From Porodaedalea pini (Eukaryota; Basidiomycota; Agaricomycetes; Hymenochaetales; Hymenochaetaceae), in NCBI GenBank assembly GCA_002794775.1, contig NBAY01000037.1, positions 248,001 to 312,000 on the forward strand: DNA of 64,000 nucleotides. The letters run 5' to 3'. The notes under the pieces were generated by a model. The model had not been told where the DNA came from and made no database searches. It saw nothing but the letters and a program-made list of their open reading frames with translations. Made by a program: the position numbers and the translations under genes. Shown one piece after another: positions 1-11,616 of the stretch (position 1 is its first letter; every line of letters begins with the position of its first letter).

Positions 1-321
1 GTTGAAGTGCGCGGACTGCAGTGGATGAAGAAATATCGGGTCCCTAAGTTCCTTCCAGCTAGCAAAGAGCATCCTCGATCCTCCATCGACGAGAAGGTCC
101 CTGAAAATGGGACGGTGGCAGAGCCAACAAGGTTATCACCGCTGTCAAAATGGAACTGCGACAAGCCGCTTCCACCTTTACCTACATCCACCCCGCCTCA
201 CTTCCCTCCTCAGCGCAATCCAACGCATCCCCGAGGTCTCCGCCGCTCGCAGTCGGTGCACGTGGGCGTGTTGGGCAGACAGTACTCGATGCAATCGCGT
301 GCCCAAGTCCAGCCACTGTAA
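1..321 (+). CDS. C-terminal part of a hypothetical protein (gene enters from the left)
   Basis: An open frame runs from the first base of the window to a TAA at 319-321 and encodes about 106 residues. No start codon is needed inside the window, so this is probably the last exon of a gene beginning upstream. The product is basic and rich in Pro, Ser and Arg, with a proline run (KPLPPLPTSTPPHFPP) that could bind SH3 or WW domains, and ends in a short Arg/Ser/Gln-rich tail. Such low-complexity tails are common in fungal regulatory proteins. I recognise no family. Competing frames in this stretch are also open, so the call rests on plausible composition only. Confidence 0.4.
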   Translation, partial: VEVRGLQWMKKYRVPKFLPASKEHPRSSIDEKVPENGTVAEPTRLSPLSKWNCDKPLPPLPTSTPPHFPPQRNPTHPRGLRRSQSVHVGVLGRQYSMQSRAQVQPL

Positions 322-968
322 TAGGAGACAGCGTGCTCATTCGCGATGGGTTGAGAAATCGATTAATTAGCTCACCATTCACGCCTAAACAAGGCTCGCC
401 AACCTTTCAATTCGTTCACAAGAGCAATTTCTTATTGATGTACGTTCGTCTGTCGTCGCTCTCCATTCTTTCTCTCCATATCACGTCTCCGACAATCATT
501 CACCAACGCCCACAATCATCCACCTCGCTCGTTCACTTCCTCTGCTGTCTTCTTGCTCTGTCCTTGTCATCAAACCGTCGCTCCCTCACCTTTTCATCTT
601 GTTGCTCCTCTCACCGCTCTTCCTCTTTTACCACGCTCATTTATGCAACTCTCACCCTCGTCTTTCATTCATCTAAATCTCTTGATCCAACCTTTTCTTC
701 TCATTTCTACCGTTATCCCTTCCCGAATCCTGCATAAATATCATGACTGCTTCCATGAGCACTGTGATTGCTTGAATGGGCGGTAAACAGATCAACAATT
801 GTACAGATATAAATACAAATCCATGTAGTTCAAAATCTGTAGTATTTGAAAAGCGGCATTTATTATACATTAAACTGAAAATGGCATCTAGGCCTAGATC
901 GTATAGAGAAAAGCGACATGTTGTAAAAGCGCGTCACTAACAAGACCAGAAGTGGGACTTCTAGCCGT
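322..968. other. Intergenic region, no gene seen
   Basis: The stretch is C/T-rich on the plus strand to about position 720 and AT-rich afterwards. The one long open frame here (150-737) is Ser/Leu-rich low-complexity translation of a pyrimidine tract and is not believable as a protein. The region would hold the 3' flanks of the partial plus-strand gene and of the minus-strand gene that ends at 969. Confidence 0.4.
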
Positions 969-1672
969 CTACATTGACGAATCTTTCTGAGAATCGAGGT
1001 CTTCCGGATTGCACCGGGGGAGCTTAATATCAGGCCGATCTCCGGTCTCCAATCTACGCCAGTTCGACCCATAATCATCTTTATCCGAGCTCCAGGTTCC
1101 GAGACTATCGGTTCCCCGGATACTATCCTTCAGAGAATCGGAACTCAGGCTCGTGCAACGAAGCGAGGGCGCAAGGCGCTTTGGTGCACCGTCTGGGAGT
1201 ATGGGCTCGGAGATGTCAACCTCCCCTCTGAACCTCGAAAATTGAAACCCTGTTTCTTCATCGACATAATCATATTGGAACTTCTGCGCCGGGCTTGCAT
1301 TGGTGTGATGGTCAGGATATGAAGATTCTCCGTGCCTAGACGGTCTGCTATGGATATCAAGTTCTGTGGTGAACAAATCAGAAGAAACATTATCCAAGGA
1401 AAGATGAGTCTCGCATAGGATGCTACGAGGTAAGGTAGAGCCTTCATGCCCCGCACCTGCGATTGGCGTTAGGACTCGAAGGTTAGCCAGTGTGCTAAGC
1501 AGAAGTGAATGAACGAACCTCCAGGTGAGCCTCTACTCGACTTCTTCTTCCAGACGACATCGTCTTGAACCTCCTGAGACCTTGAGGTCTCGTTTAGGAC
1601 TCGCTCTCCACCGAAAAAGTCACGCGTAGCTCTCTGCGGTTTATAGAAACGAATGCTAGGGCATTGCGCCAT
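969..1672 (-). CDS. Hypothetical protein, two exons
   Basis: Exons 1672-1519 and 1456-969 join across a 62-nt intron (GTTCGT...CGCAG, branch CTAAC) in phase 1 and close in frame, giving 213 residues. The start is the first ATG (protein begins MAQCPSIRF). The product is hydrophilic and Ser/Asp/Arg-rich, with no signal peptide, membrane segment or motif that I recognise. The C-terminal half is acidic and Ser-rich (SLSSDSLKDS), as in intrinsically disordered proteins. It is one of several short, disordered hypothetical proteins in the first 15 kb. The clean splice junction and the frame kept on both sides support a real gene; function is unknown. Confidence 0.55.
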
Positions 1673-2705
1673 AGGAGGACAGACGTGCTTTTCAGTTTCT
1701 ACGAGGCCAACAGGTGAATTTATCGAAGCCTTCCTGGACTCCTTCAGCAGGGAATCGCGTTATTTGCGAGGCATTGATGAGCATAGACTGTAGATACGTT
1801 CTCAAAGCAAAGGTGATTGCGTGAATGTACGAGAGGTTGATACTTTGTTGTACTTATCTCGTGGTGGCTTGAAGAACGCAAAGTTCATTGTCATTGTATT
1901 CCTTGCGCACACTATGCACAGGCCGGAATTTTGTGGCCAAATTATCGTGCAGTAGTACAGATGGGGTGAGCTGGGGCTGTGATAAGCCCTGAGTAGTCAG
2001 GAGCGAAGTCCAGTTTTGTTTGCGCTCTAGATGCAATGGTCTTTACATTCTGAGCCTCAGTACTAGTGGTTTGATGGCCCATGTGCTCTTATGATGCCGA
2101 GAGCGCACGTATACCATTTTCACCATTTTGGGGTTTCGAATCAGCATTTACCTCGCCTGAAAAATATAATTCGGGAAAGCAAGTACTATTACTCACCGAT
2201 ATACCGACTTGAAGTGGTACGAGATTGACACACTCAGCAGAGTATGCTAAACGAATGTAAGAGGCACCAAGTTCATCACTTGGACCAGTCTTGATTCTTG
2301 AACGCGTGATAGAGCTTGGGACTAAATTGGTACGTGGGCTATGAGAGGAAGGTGGTGGTTTGGGATGAAGTACGCCTCGGTCTACGCTAAACTCGCACGA
2401 CTAATATTCTCACATGTTGGTTCGGAACGAGACTCACTCTTTCGTCATTAATCTCGAATATATACGTACAGTTGCTGGTTACATTTGTTTTTTCGCATTT
2501 AATACAGGCAGCAAGAAAACGAGCATTTCTAATGGGGAGAAGGAAATTCGAGGAAAGCAGAGAACCGAAAAAAAAAAAAACCTGGCACAATCATTGAACC
2601 ATACAATAAGATAAGATAAGAAATGAGGTCTTGCTTGCCGCAGGGCACCGAGAAATAATGTGATTAGATCATAGGGCCATGCGTTAAGTTTCCAGCCAAC
2701 GAGTT
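1673..2705. other. Intergenic region, no gene seen
   Basis: I see only short unconvincing open frames on both strands. A run of 14 A lies near 2568-2581, and AT-rich sequence surrounds 2140-2200. This interval should contain the promoter of the minus-strand gene starting at 1672 and the 3' flank of the one ending at 2706. Confidence 0.4.
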
Positions 2706-3662
2706 TTATGCTGCACAAATAAAAGGGGACCTCGGTATTTTCTCGGCAGTACAAATAGAAGCCATACCTTCAGGAGTTGTAATCTCGAAGTTGACGTCGC
2801 CTTTGGCAAAGTACAAGGACAATATCTGGCTGAAGTCATCGCCACCATCATCTTTCACCTTGTCGTTGACAGCATTTTCGTCAATAAAGGGATCAGGCCC
2901 TGGAATAGATGTGGGAGCAGTGTTGGCCGTCTGCCCAGAGAAGAGTTCTTCATCGCTGATCTGTCTCCGGCTCGTCCTCCACCTATCATCGCTGCGCTTA
3001 TCGCTCACTGCAGCTATCGCAATCATGTGATGGACGACAAAAGATTTTCTCGCAGGCGGGTGCATACTGATCCTCTGGCGCAGTTGCGCAAGCGTCAGGT
3101 ACGGCGAATTCCGTGGCTTCACAGTCGTTGCGGATCCTAACACAGGGAGATCAGCTTCGGAGTCCAAGGGTTTGAGCTTGAAGTCGGTAAAGTTCCTCAT
3201 GCTCCAGTCTATGATTATGATAATATCTATACCAAGCTTGAGTCCATGATGGTGAAGAATCCGAACCTTCGTCAACCTCAGCCGCTGCCTCGATCCGAGT
3301 AGAGGAGGTAGGCTGTTTTGAATCAACTATGCCGACAGAGCCATCTTTCTTCATGTTGAGGACATCCCGCACATCGCTCAAGGCGACGCAACGGCGAAAA
3401 GGAGGTCGGGCTACTAATTTGCGATTAGTCAAAAATGGCTTGATAGCGGGTAAACAACGCACGGAGGGCGGGCTCAGCCACTGCTCGCGACTCATTTTCT
3501 TTGGAGCCTCCCCGCTCGATGATGCTGGCAGACTCCAACGTCTAATGACAAACGTAGAAGATAATGACGGGGATCAAATTCGTGCTCTGAGCAGGAAAAC
3601 AAAGTTAACTTCACCTGCATGACCTTTGAGACGGCAGTGTCGTTGACAAACGGACAGTGCAT
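2706..3662 (-). CDS. Hypothetical protein, four-exon model
   Basis: My model uses exons 3662-3615, 3541-3463, 3413-3233 and 3195-2706 and gives 265 residues starting MHCPFVND. Introns 1 (73 nt) and 2 (49 nt, GTGCGT donor, GACTAAT branch) are convincing and keep phase. Intron 3 (37 nt, 3232-3196) is short and is the weakest junction, and a further intron near the 3' end (GTATGG at about 2769) is possible, so the C-terminus is uncertain. The product is hydrophilic, with a Ser/Glu-rich middle (RIEAAAEVDEGSDSSPS) and an acidic stretch (VNDKVKDDGGDDFSQI). No domain is recognised. Confidence 0.42.
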
Positions 3663-5422
3663 ATTTGTGACGGTTTGTCTTAGCTGCCGAAGAGCTACTG
3701 TGGAAGCGGCGAGCACAGTGTGGAGAGGCGCGAGATGGAGCGTTAACGGATACAACAGTTACTCAAAGTCACAATATATCAAGCAAAGCAATGTTCCTCT
3801 ATGGCTAGACTTAAAGGCGAGAGCAGATAGTCAAGGAGTGAAGTTAGAGAGAGTCGAGTACATGAAAGTGAAAGGGAGGTTGACAGTCGACAGTCAAGTA
3901 GAGATGCGAGGAATGGTTGCGCTTGACTGAATCGTTAACCTGTGTTCAGAATCGATGAATGACCGTGTTGTGGCTCAGAGTGGAGACAGAAAAAGAAATC
4001 TTTGAGATATTCGCTTACAAATGACGGAAAAAGAAAAAGATGTTTTCCGAAGTCCGAGCCTCTGAAGGAAATGAACTCTTGAGTACTAATTAGACGTAAG
4101 GAGGCACGGGCGGTTGCAGTTACGAGGTTGGAATACTCAAATGTCAACACATATCTCAAGCATAGAGGAGAAAGAGCTCGAGTTTCCTGTATACTATTTC
4201 CTAACTAGGGGACGGAGGTTAGACTTCGGTCTTTTATCAGTCGTACTCTTGCGCCGAGTTCTCGCTTTAGCAGGAGGTCGATACCGTCGATACGTGTAGC
4301 TCCTCTGATTAGAACAACAGCTCGCTCAAGCGACAGAACCGAGTATCAGCTGGTGAGAGAATAAGGGTGGACAGTAATTCGGCTCGAACCGTAACAACTT
4401 TGCGAATATTATGGAGCCCAACATGCGACACTTCAGCCCTATTCTGCATTAAAGGCTTGAAATAGAGCAAAAGCATGGAAACATGAGCATTGACATACAT
4501 GTATGCATACTTGCAGTGGGATTGGATTGAGGTCGAAGGAGCTTGTAGTAGACATGCCAGCCGAAAATCACCAACAATTCAGAGGTCACAAAACAAAGTC
4601 GGACAAGAGCAGTCCTTGAGCTTACGCATATGATATAGTCGGATTGTCATTATATCATCGAGCCTGCGCGCTTATGTTTGGATGGAGACGTTGAAAGACA
4701 TGTTGACGTGGCACATCCAACTCTTTTGAGTGAAGCGACTAAACGAGCGATTGTCATTACGTAAACACTCGGGGGAACAAAAAATGCCTCTGAACCCGCG
4801 CTAGTGATACAAACATTCAGGGGATAGACGGAATGAGATGCACGGAGTGAGAAGGAAAGCATAGAGAAAGACAACGAGTATCAAACAAAGCGTGCGACGC
4901 AGCCTGGAGAAAGCAAGAGATAGCAAGAAAGAAGGAGGAAACTATGTCAAACATGCACGAGAACGGCAGAGTAGAAACAGTGAGGTTAAGAAAAGTAATA
5001 AAAGGACGAGATCAAAGGGGGTAAGAAAGTGCAAAATATCCGAAGGAAAAAATGAAGAACTCCGAGCGAAAATAAAAAAGTATAAAGAAGGATATCCCGA
5101 ATGTGACTATTCACTCGGGCAGAGGTATCGCTAGGGTCGCGGGAGACTGGTGAGCAGGCAGAAGGGAAAGTGATAGTGCGTTGAGACTACAGTGGGTTTA
5201 GGGAAAAGATGCGTGTGTTAATAAAAGTGAGAATGGACGAAAAGGCAGGTTTAAAGGTGTCGTTGTTGGATGTGGTCATAAGAGGTGCATGAATGAGTAG
5301 CGCGAAGTCGTTCATTCAGTCCTCACAACAGTTGGTCATTGTATATATGAGTAGTGTGAAATGGTAGAATGATGTTTCGCAGGGAAGCACTCGGTAGAAC
5401 CGACAGCTGGATATTAGACGCA
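3663..5422. other. Intergenic region, no gene seen
   Basis: About 1.8 kb without a convincing gene. The part from 4850 to 5250 is strongly purine-rich on the plus strand, which creates a Lys/Arg/Glu-rich open frame (4892-5134) that looks like compositional noise. No tRNA-like fold or repeat was recognised. Confidence 0.35.
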
Positions 5423-6412
5423 TTATGCGCAAGTGGCGTGTACATTCGAACCACCAGGCAGCAAGCCACAATCGGACCTGGTGACATCCTCCGTTATCGA
5501 GCAGAATAGATTCCTGGGAGTATAAGTGAGGCCGAAGTCAAGGATATTTTGGTTGCCAAAGTCAAAAATGGCTTCATCGGACTCGTCACCGGCATTCGAC
5601 ATGGTCGTCATCGGAGCCTCGAAATCCTCCTCCTCGAAGTCGAGCGACTCGTTGGTCAGGTCGGAAGTGAATGAGTGCTCGGACAACGGTTCGAAGGAAA
5701 AATCTTCATCAGAGTCGTCATCCTCTGCAACCAAGTCAGCCGGTAAAATCTCGTTGCGGAGCTTCGAACTCCCGTGGCTCGTCCAGCGACTCTGCTTCGG
5801 GTCCCAATCGCCTTCAGCTCCAACGCGCAGCTCGGGAAATATCCTACGATTCTTGTAGCCTTCGGCGCAGGTGCGGTCGAGAATCTCGTTTACGAGGTAG
5901 AAGCGACGCAGAAACATGGCCGTTCCGCGCCTGGGGGCGATGTCACTATATCTACTGATCTGGGAGATGGTATACAAGCCAGGATATCCCTCCAAAACAT
6001 ATGGGTAACGCCGGACTTTCACGGGCGGGGGACAGCGTGTGCGTCGAGGAGGGCGTCTCTTCTCACCGGCGTAGTGCGATTGGCGAGAGACGGGTCGCTC
6101 GGGGAGATCGGTGTGGTGCTCATCGCCTTCAGAGGGATTTAGAAAGTGGCAATCAGTGAAGAGAAAGTCAACGTACCTGTGCTAGGGCCAGCCAGACATG
6201 ATTCCTCGCCATGTTGACGGGAGACAAAGTCATTCTGGTATGGTGGCTCAGGACTGACAGGTTGTGGCTTGAATGTCTTCAGCAATGCTGTCCAAGAAAT
6301 GCAGTGCGAGGTAACTTACAGTGCTACCCAATTCAACTTCCTTGACACGGATAACGAAACCATCATTGTCGTATACGCAGTTGTCAGAGAGGAAAGTAGT
6401 TGAGGATGCCAT
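5423..6412 (-). CDS. Hypothetical protein P1 of a two-member paralogous family
   Basis: Exons 6412-6320, 6267-6177 and 6126-5423 join across introns of 52 nt (phase 0) and 50 nt (phase 1) and give 295 residues starting MASSTTFLSD. After a Pro/Arg-rich linker comes a block of about 95 residues (PPVKVRRYPYVLEGYPG, then FLRRFYLVNEILDRT, ending SHGSSKLRNEI). An acidic, Ser-rich tail follows (EDDDSDEDFSFE). The same block order, the motif THGPSKLRNVI and the same intron phases recur in P2 at 11617-12662, so the two are paralogues. No known domain is recognised. The basic core followed by an acidic disordered tail suggests a nuclear or scaffold role, but that is only a guess. Confidence 0.65.
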
Positions 6413-6890
6413 GATGAAGCCGCAGGAATGGTAAATGCTATCGGCGAAGACAGCGTCGCAGTACGCAAGAGGTGAGATGGGAATGTAGAAAGGTCGCGCG
6501 AAGATAGGTAGGCAGAAGAGGATGCGAGGGATGATAGGAGAGAAATGGAGCTGGGGAGCTGGGGAGATGGGAGGAAAGGACAGATCCAAAGTCTGAGAGA
6601 CAGAGTACAAGAAGGTTAAGTAAGAAACAAGCGCTCGCTCGGACACTCCAGACCCTCATGTGATCGCGTCTGCACGTGCGCAACGCGGAGGCTTATCGAT
6701 CTATCGATAAGCCTCCATTGAGAACCTTTGTGGCATCTATGAACATTGAAGTGCGACACGAAGCGTCCCCTCGCCTCGCCGACGGTGAAACTTTCTGCAT
6801 AAACACATTTTGAATAAAATTTGTTGTAATCATATCAACTCCTACAAGTACATACCAGACTAACTCGTACACCGATTAATTCGAAAGGCC
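6413..6890. other. Intergenic region between P1 and urease
   Basis: About 480 bases holding the presumed P1 promoter and the urease 3' flank. A perfect inverted repeat lies at 6690-6714, where the sequence GAGGCTTATCGAT is followed at once by ATCGATAAGCCTC. It could be a terminator-like hairpin or a dyad binding site. I see no gene. Confidence 0.4.
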
Positions 6891-9800
6891 TCAGAAAAGA
6901 TTATAGACCCTCCCGAGTGGCAATTTGTCTGCCGGCTCAACGTCCATTACGACGCCATCTGCCGTCACTTCGTAACTTTCGGGGTCAACGCGCATGCGCG
7001 GCGTCGCGCCGTTCCACTTCATGTCTTTCTTTGTCACATGTCGGCATCCGCGTACTGCTACTGGACGTTTGCGAGTTCCGTAGCTTGCGATCGCACCACA
7101 ATCGACCGAAGCTTGGGAGACAAAAAGGACTGATGTCAAGGCTGCAGCGAGCGGCTCCGCCCCCCACATTGGCTGCCCGTATACAGGTTGCACCGTCGGG
7201 ATTGATGCATTCGCATCGCCCATCTTCATCACGATGTTAGGAAATACTACCTTAGATGAGGATGTATAAAGGAACGCACCTGCCCCCAAACAATAACTCC
7301 AGATTTGAAGACGATCTCAGGCTTGGCGCCAAAATTCTCGGGCTTCCAAAGTACCAGATCTGCGAGCTGACCCACCGCGACAGAGCCCACGACATGTCCG
7401 AACCCATGAGTAATCGCACTACCCACATGTCAATGAATGGATGACTATAGCAGGTGATAAACGTACGGATTAACGGTATATTTGGAGATATAACGTTTCA
7501 CGCGTCCGTTGTCCTTCCCTTCGACATCACCCAGCTCCGTCAGAGGTCCACGTGCCTCGCGCATCTTACTCGCCGTGCGCCATGTGCGGCTCACGACCTC
7601 ACCGACGCGTCCCATAGCCTGGGAGTCGGATGAGATCATTGAGATCGCGCCGATATCATGCAACACGTCCTCTGCCGCCACTGTCTCTTTTCGTATACGT
7701 GAATCGGCAAAAGAAATGTCTTCAGGAATCGACTTGTCAAGATGATGACAAACCATGAGCATCTTAGGTCGAATAGGGTTAAAATCGAAGAATGAGAATT
7801 AACATGAAACCAATACGATACGTACGTCCAGATGCTCGTCGAGAGTGTTGTTCGTAAATGGTCTCGTCGGGTTCGTTGAGGAGGGAAGGACGTTGTTCTG
7901 TTCACAAACGACGATAATATCAGGCGCATGACCGCCACCTAAGAAGAGTCAGCGACTGGTTCCGCTGCGTTGGTAAGATTAAACTCACCTGCACCCTCAG
8001 TATGATATGTATGGATCGTTCGTCCTTCAAAGGCGGCGATGGTGCCTAGCGAAACAAAAGTAAGCTTAATTCGGCGATCCCTTGATAGTCGGCTTACTCT
8101 CGACGAAACCGCTTTCATTCAAAGTGTCAGTATGGATATTGACCTTAAGACGAGCTTAGTATATGAACTAAAGAATAGCTGAAAACAAACCTGCACGTCG
8201 TATTTGTCGCCGACATCAAGGCAGTTCTTGATCGCAGCAGGCGTAGAACCCCAGTCTTCGTGAAGCTTCAAGCCAGCGGCACCTGCACTCACAATATCCT
8301 CGAGCGCCTGCGGGCCCGCATCGTTCCCTTTGCCCGTGAATGCGAAGTTCATTGGCATGCCATCCGTCGCAGATATCATCATCCGCATATCCCACGGACT
8401 CGGCGTGCACGTCGTCGCACACGTCCCCGCGCTTGGCCCCGTTCCACCTCCGACCATAGTTGTCGTGCCAGCTGCGAGAGCCTCGCGCACCTGTTGCGGG
8501 CATATGTAATGCACGTGGGCGTCGACCGCGCCAGCCGTGACGATGAGCTTCTCGCCTGCGACAACTTCCGTGCCGGAACCGACGACCATGCCGGGCGATA
8601 CTCCTGCCATGATGTCTGGATTGCCGGCCTTACCTATGCCACAGATGTATCCGTTTTTGATACCAATGTCCGCCTGCGGAGCACATTAGATGAATGTTTT
8701 GAATCGTAGACAAGTTGAGTTGAACCTTGAAAATCCCGGACCAATCGATGATGAGGCAGTTCGTGATAAGAAGGTCAAGCGTCTCAGATGACGGACGATT
8801 CGTTGCTTGACCCATCCCCTCACGAATACTTTTTCCTGTAAGTATGTCAGTCTTGTCATTTGCTTTCTGATAGTCGCATTTGTGCTCACCTCCACCGAAC
8901 TTGACTTCATCTCCATAGACGGTCTGAGATGCGATTAATACAAGATGTGGCAGACAGAATTATCTCTTACTATGCCTCTCTCAACCTCAACCCAAAGAGC
9001 TGTGTCGCCGAGACGAACTCTGTCTCCGATGGTAGGTCCGAACATCGATACATAGGTTTCACGCGCTATGGACGTGTCTAAAGATACCTCCAACGCGCCA
9101 GGCTCCGGATTGTGACCGAAGCCCTTCTGCACAAGTGCTGCAACAATATCATCCGTTCGTTGAAGATCAACGACACCTGTCGCCAGCAGATTCCCGCCAG
9201 AGATTATCTTGTGACCGGCGATGGCAACTAGCGTCACTGTCTTCGTGTCTCCTGGCTCAAATCGAACAGCCGTACCAGAAGGAATATCTAGCCGTTTGCC
9301 GTAAGATTTTCCACGATCAAAGATGAGCGCAGAGTTGGTCTCAATGAAATGGTAATGAGAACCAATCTGAACCGGCCTGTCACCATTGTTCGTCACCCTA
9401 AGCTTGACACGTTCCCTTCCTGGGTTGATCGTGATGCGTTCCTTCTTGACTATTACCGCCCCCGGTGCATTTGCGTGATCGTACTGCGACGCCTCGATGA
9501 CGGGGAAGAGGTCCTCAGATGGTATGGGAAGGAATGAGCCATACAAAGCTTCATTAAGATTACCGGACTCAGTGCAAATAGGGTCGTGCACAGTGACAAG
9601 GAATACCCTTTAAAACTAAGTGTAAGCAAGCGAACGATACGAATAGATATACATACCCATCGTGAAATGTCCCCTCGACCTGAATCTCGTGCAGCAGCGG
9701 TACGACAGCCGGGAGGACATGCCTTCTTCCAAGTATGTTTTTCCCAAGCCGCATTAAATCCGCCACAGAGTGAAGACCATCTCGAATGCGCTCCTGTAGC

Positions 9801-9980
9801 TGCGATGCAATAAGTGCGGTAGCCTCTGTCTGGTTCAGTCGCAGGCCTCGTGCGAGGCGTTTCTGAGCAAGAAAACCTGCCTGTATTGGCGAAACTTTAG
9901 TCACAAAGTGCGTTCAAAAGTCTAAAGTACAGAACCTGGTGGAGAAAAAGCTTCTCCTGCTCTCTTGGGAGGATTCGCAT
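6891..9980 (-). CDS. ure1: Urease (urea amidohydrolase), single-chain fungal type
   Basis: Urease hydrolyses urea to ammonia and carbamate in the cytosol at a dinuclear nickel centre. Twelve exons (9980-9936, 9880-9657, 9607-8971, 8923-8890, 8835-8726, 8673-8191, 8143-8098, 8045-7989, 7938-7826, 7762-7467, 7418-7280, 7223-6891) join in frame into 838 residues, the usual length for fungal and plant ureases. Domain order is gamma (about 1-100, [11 protein letters not shown]), beta (about 125-270) and alpha (about 285-838). Active-site residues are all present: His403 and His405 (HVHYICPQ), carbamylated Lys486 (GLKLHEDWG), His515, His541, mobile-flap Cys588-His589 (MVCHHLDKS) and Asp629 (ISSDSQAMG). 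All are exactly four below the jack bean numbering. The enzyme needs Ni insertion by accessory proteins, none of which is seen here. Introns are 47-63 nt. The urease and the hydrolase gene at 10237 are divergently transcribed from a 256-bp interval. Confidence 0.97.
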
Positions 9981-10236
9981 GCTCGGATGTTTGAGTTCGA
10001 GTGCAGGAGATAAGACATGGTGGAGATACCAACCCAAGGTCATCTGGTGCTGTTGCTAAATTCGGGTTTACAAAGGTCACGTGTGTCTAATTTTGGCGTT
10101 ACCCGTGCCGTCCCGCTCGCTGGGGAGCTTTTTATCTTTCAACTTATCGCGTCCACGCTCATAATTTATACGCTTCTTGCAAAGAAGTGCCAATCATGGG
10201 ACACCTTGAAGAACTGCGCCTCTATCTGTTACACCC

Positions 10237-11251
10237 ATGCCGCGAACAAACGCTCGAAAGACAGCCGCTTTCAATGCCTCAAAGCTGACTTCGACAGTGT
10301 TCAAAATCGTGGAGTACGACGATATCTACTCTGAACATCCCTATATCTACGCAAAAGTCTTACCTAGAGTTGTCATCCTCGTTGACTCTGGGTGCGGAGG
10401 GGCATCTAATGACCCGACGGTCGATGTGACGAGCCTGCGAGAGTTCATCGAGACCTGGCCCATCAGTGATAACAACGACAAGCCTCTCAATGAGAACGGG
10501 AGCTGTGAATACATCATCGTGTGTACGCATTGCCACTACGATCATATACGTGAGCATTCGTGCATTATTTGAGTTAATTATGGCTGAAGCTGCTTCAGTC
10601 GCCCTGGAGCAATTTTCGAAGGACTCTCAGATACTGGCCTCTTCGCACTCTCCTTCGTTCCTTGCACCCGAGAACCTCCCGCAGAATACGCAATGCAGGC
10701 GTCTTAAAATCCCTGTGCCGCGATACACGCCGACGCTCGTAGCTCATGATTCGTTTGTCTCCTTTGATGGCAAGAGCACCGGCCTGCAGGTTCTACACAC
10801 GCCAGGTCATACCCCGGATGAAGTCGCTCTTTGGGATGCCGATGAGCACATGCTGTATGTTGGCGACACCGTATACGAATGGGAGCCGATTATCTTCCCG
10901 CCAGAAGGAGACATAGTGCAATGGTTTGCGACAATGGACTACCTCATCAATTTCGTGAAGGATGCCGAACGCTCTGTTGCACTCGATTCCATTCAAATCA
11001 ACGCAGGGCATGACACAAGCATGGTAAACGCACTGGATGTTCTCCAGGAGGGAAAATCGTTCCTCACAGACGTACTTGTGGGCAAGGAACCCGTTAAAAA
11101 GCGCACGAAGGTTGACGGCGTGAAATTGGTTTCGTACGCCAGAGCGGATGGGAGGTTCAGCCTGCGCTGCCCAGAGAAGCTGGTTCTAGATGCACGAGAT
11201 AGAATGCCGAAGTTTCGGCATAACGCTGTATACATCGGATATGCTTTTTGA
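10237..11251 (+). CDS. Metallo-beta-lactamase-fold hydrolase
   Basis: Exons 10237-10549 and 10599-11251 join across a 49-nt intron (GTGAGC...TTCAG, phase 1) that falls directly after the metal site; the product has 321 residues. Zinc ligands of the fold are visible: HCHYDH at residues 98-103, His175 in HTPGHTPDE, Asp194 in YVGDTVYE and a final His near 252 in NAGHD. The short insert between motifs and the absence of other domains fit the broad glyoxalase II-like/lactonase-like hydrolase group found widely in fungi, so the substrate cannot be named. No signal peptide is seen, so the enzyme is probably cytosolic. The gene is head-to-head with urease across 256 bp and could share its regulatory region. 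Confidence 0.85.
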
Positions 11252-11616
11252 TCTAAGAAGCTTTCGGGGAAAGACTCTTACCAAATTCAAGATTGCTCCT
11301 CCACTACGTGTTTCAATATTTTTGGTCTCGGTTTCCAGCTTATTCTTTCGAGAAGCACGAACAGAAGAATGAATTGCGAACAATGAAATCTTCGTTTAAC
11401 AATCGTATGGCCCTGAATACGCTCACGTGCACACTGCGGTGGCTGGGATAATGGAGGCCACCCCTGCGTTGCAGTTCGTAACTTAAATAGGCGGTGCTTG
11501 TAACTGCGTGTCCCAGGCATTGGCCCCTGTTATTTTCTGAATATCTTCACTCATAATCCGCGCTCGTTAACTTGCGCTCCTCGTTGACTAACTGATTCTA
11601 TTCATTAAGACTTGAC

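Noticed and set aside
150..737. 195-codon Ser/Leu-rich open frame
   Set aside because: It is translation of a C/T-rich tract and overlaps the more protein-like frame ending at 321.
4892..5134. 80-codon Lys/Arg/Glu-rich open frame
   Set aside because: It lies in a purine-rich tract, has no splice-linked neighbour or motif, and its composition follows the base bias.
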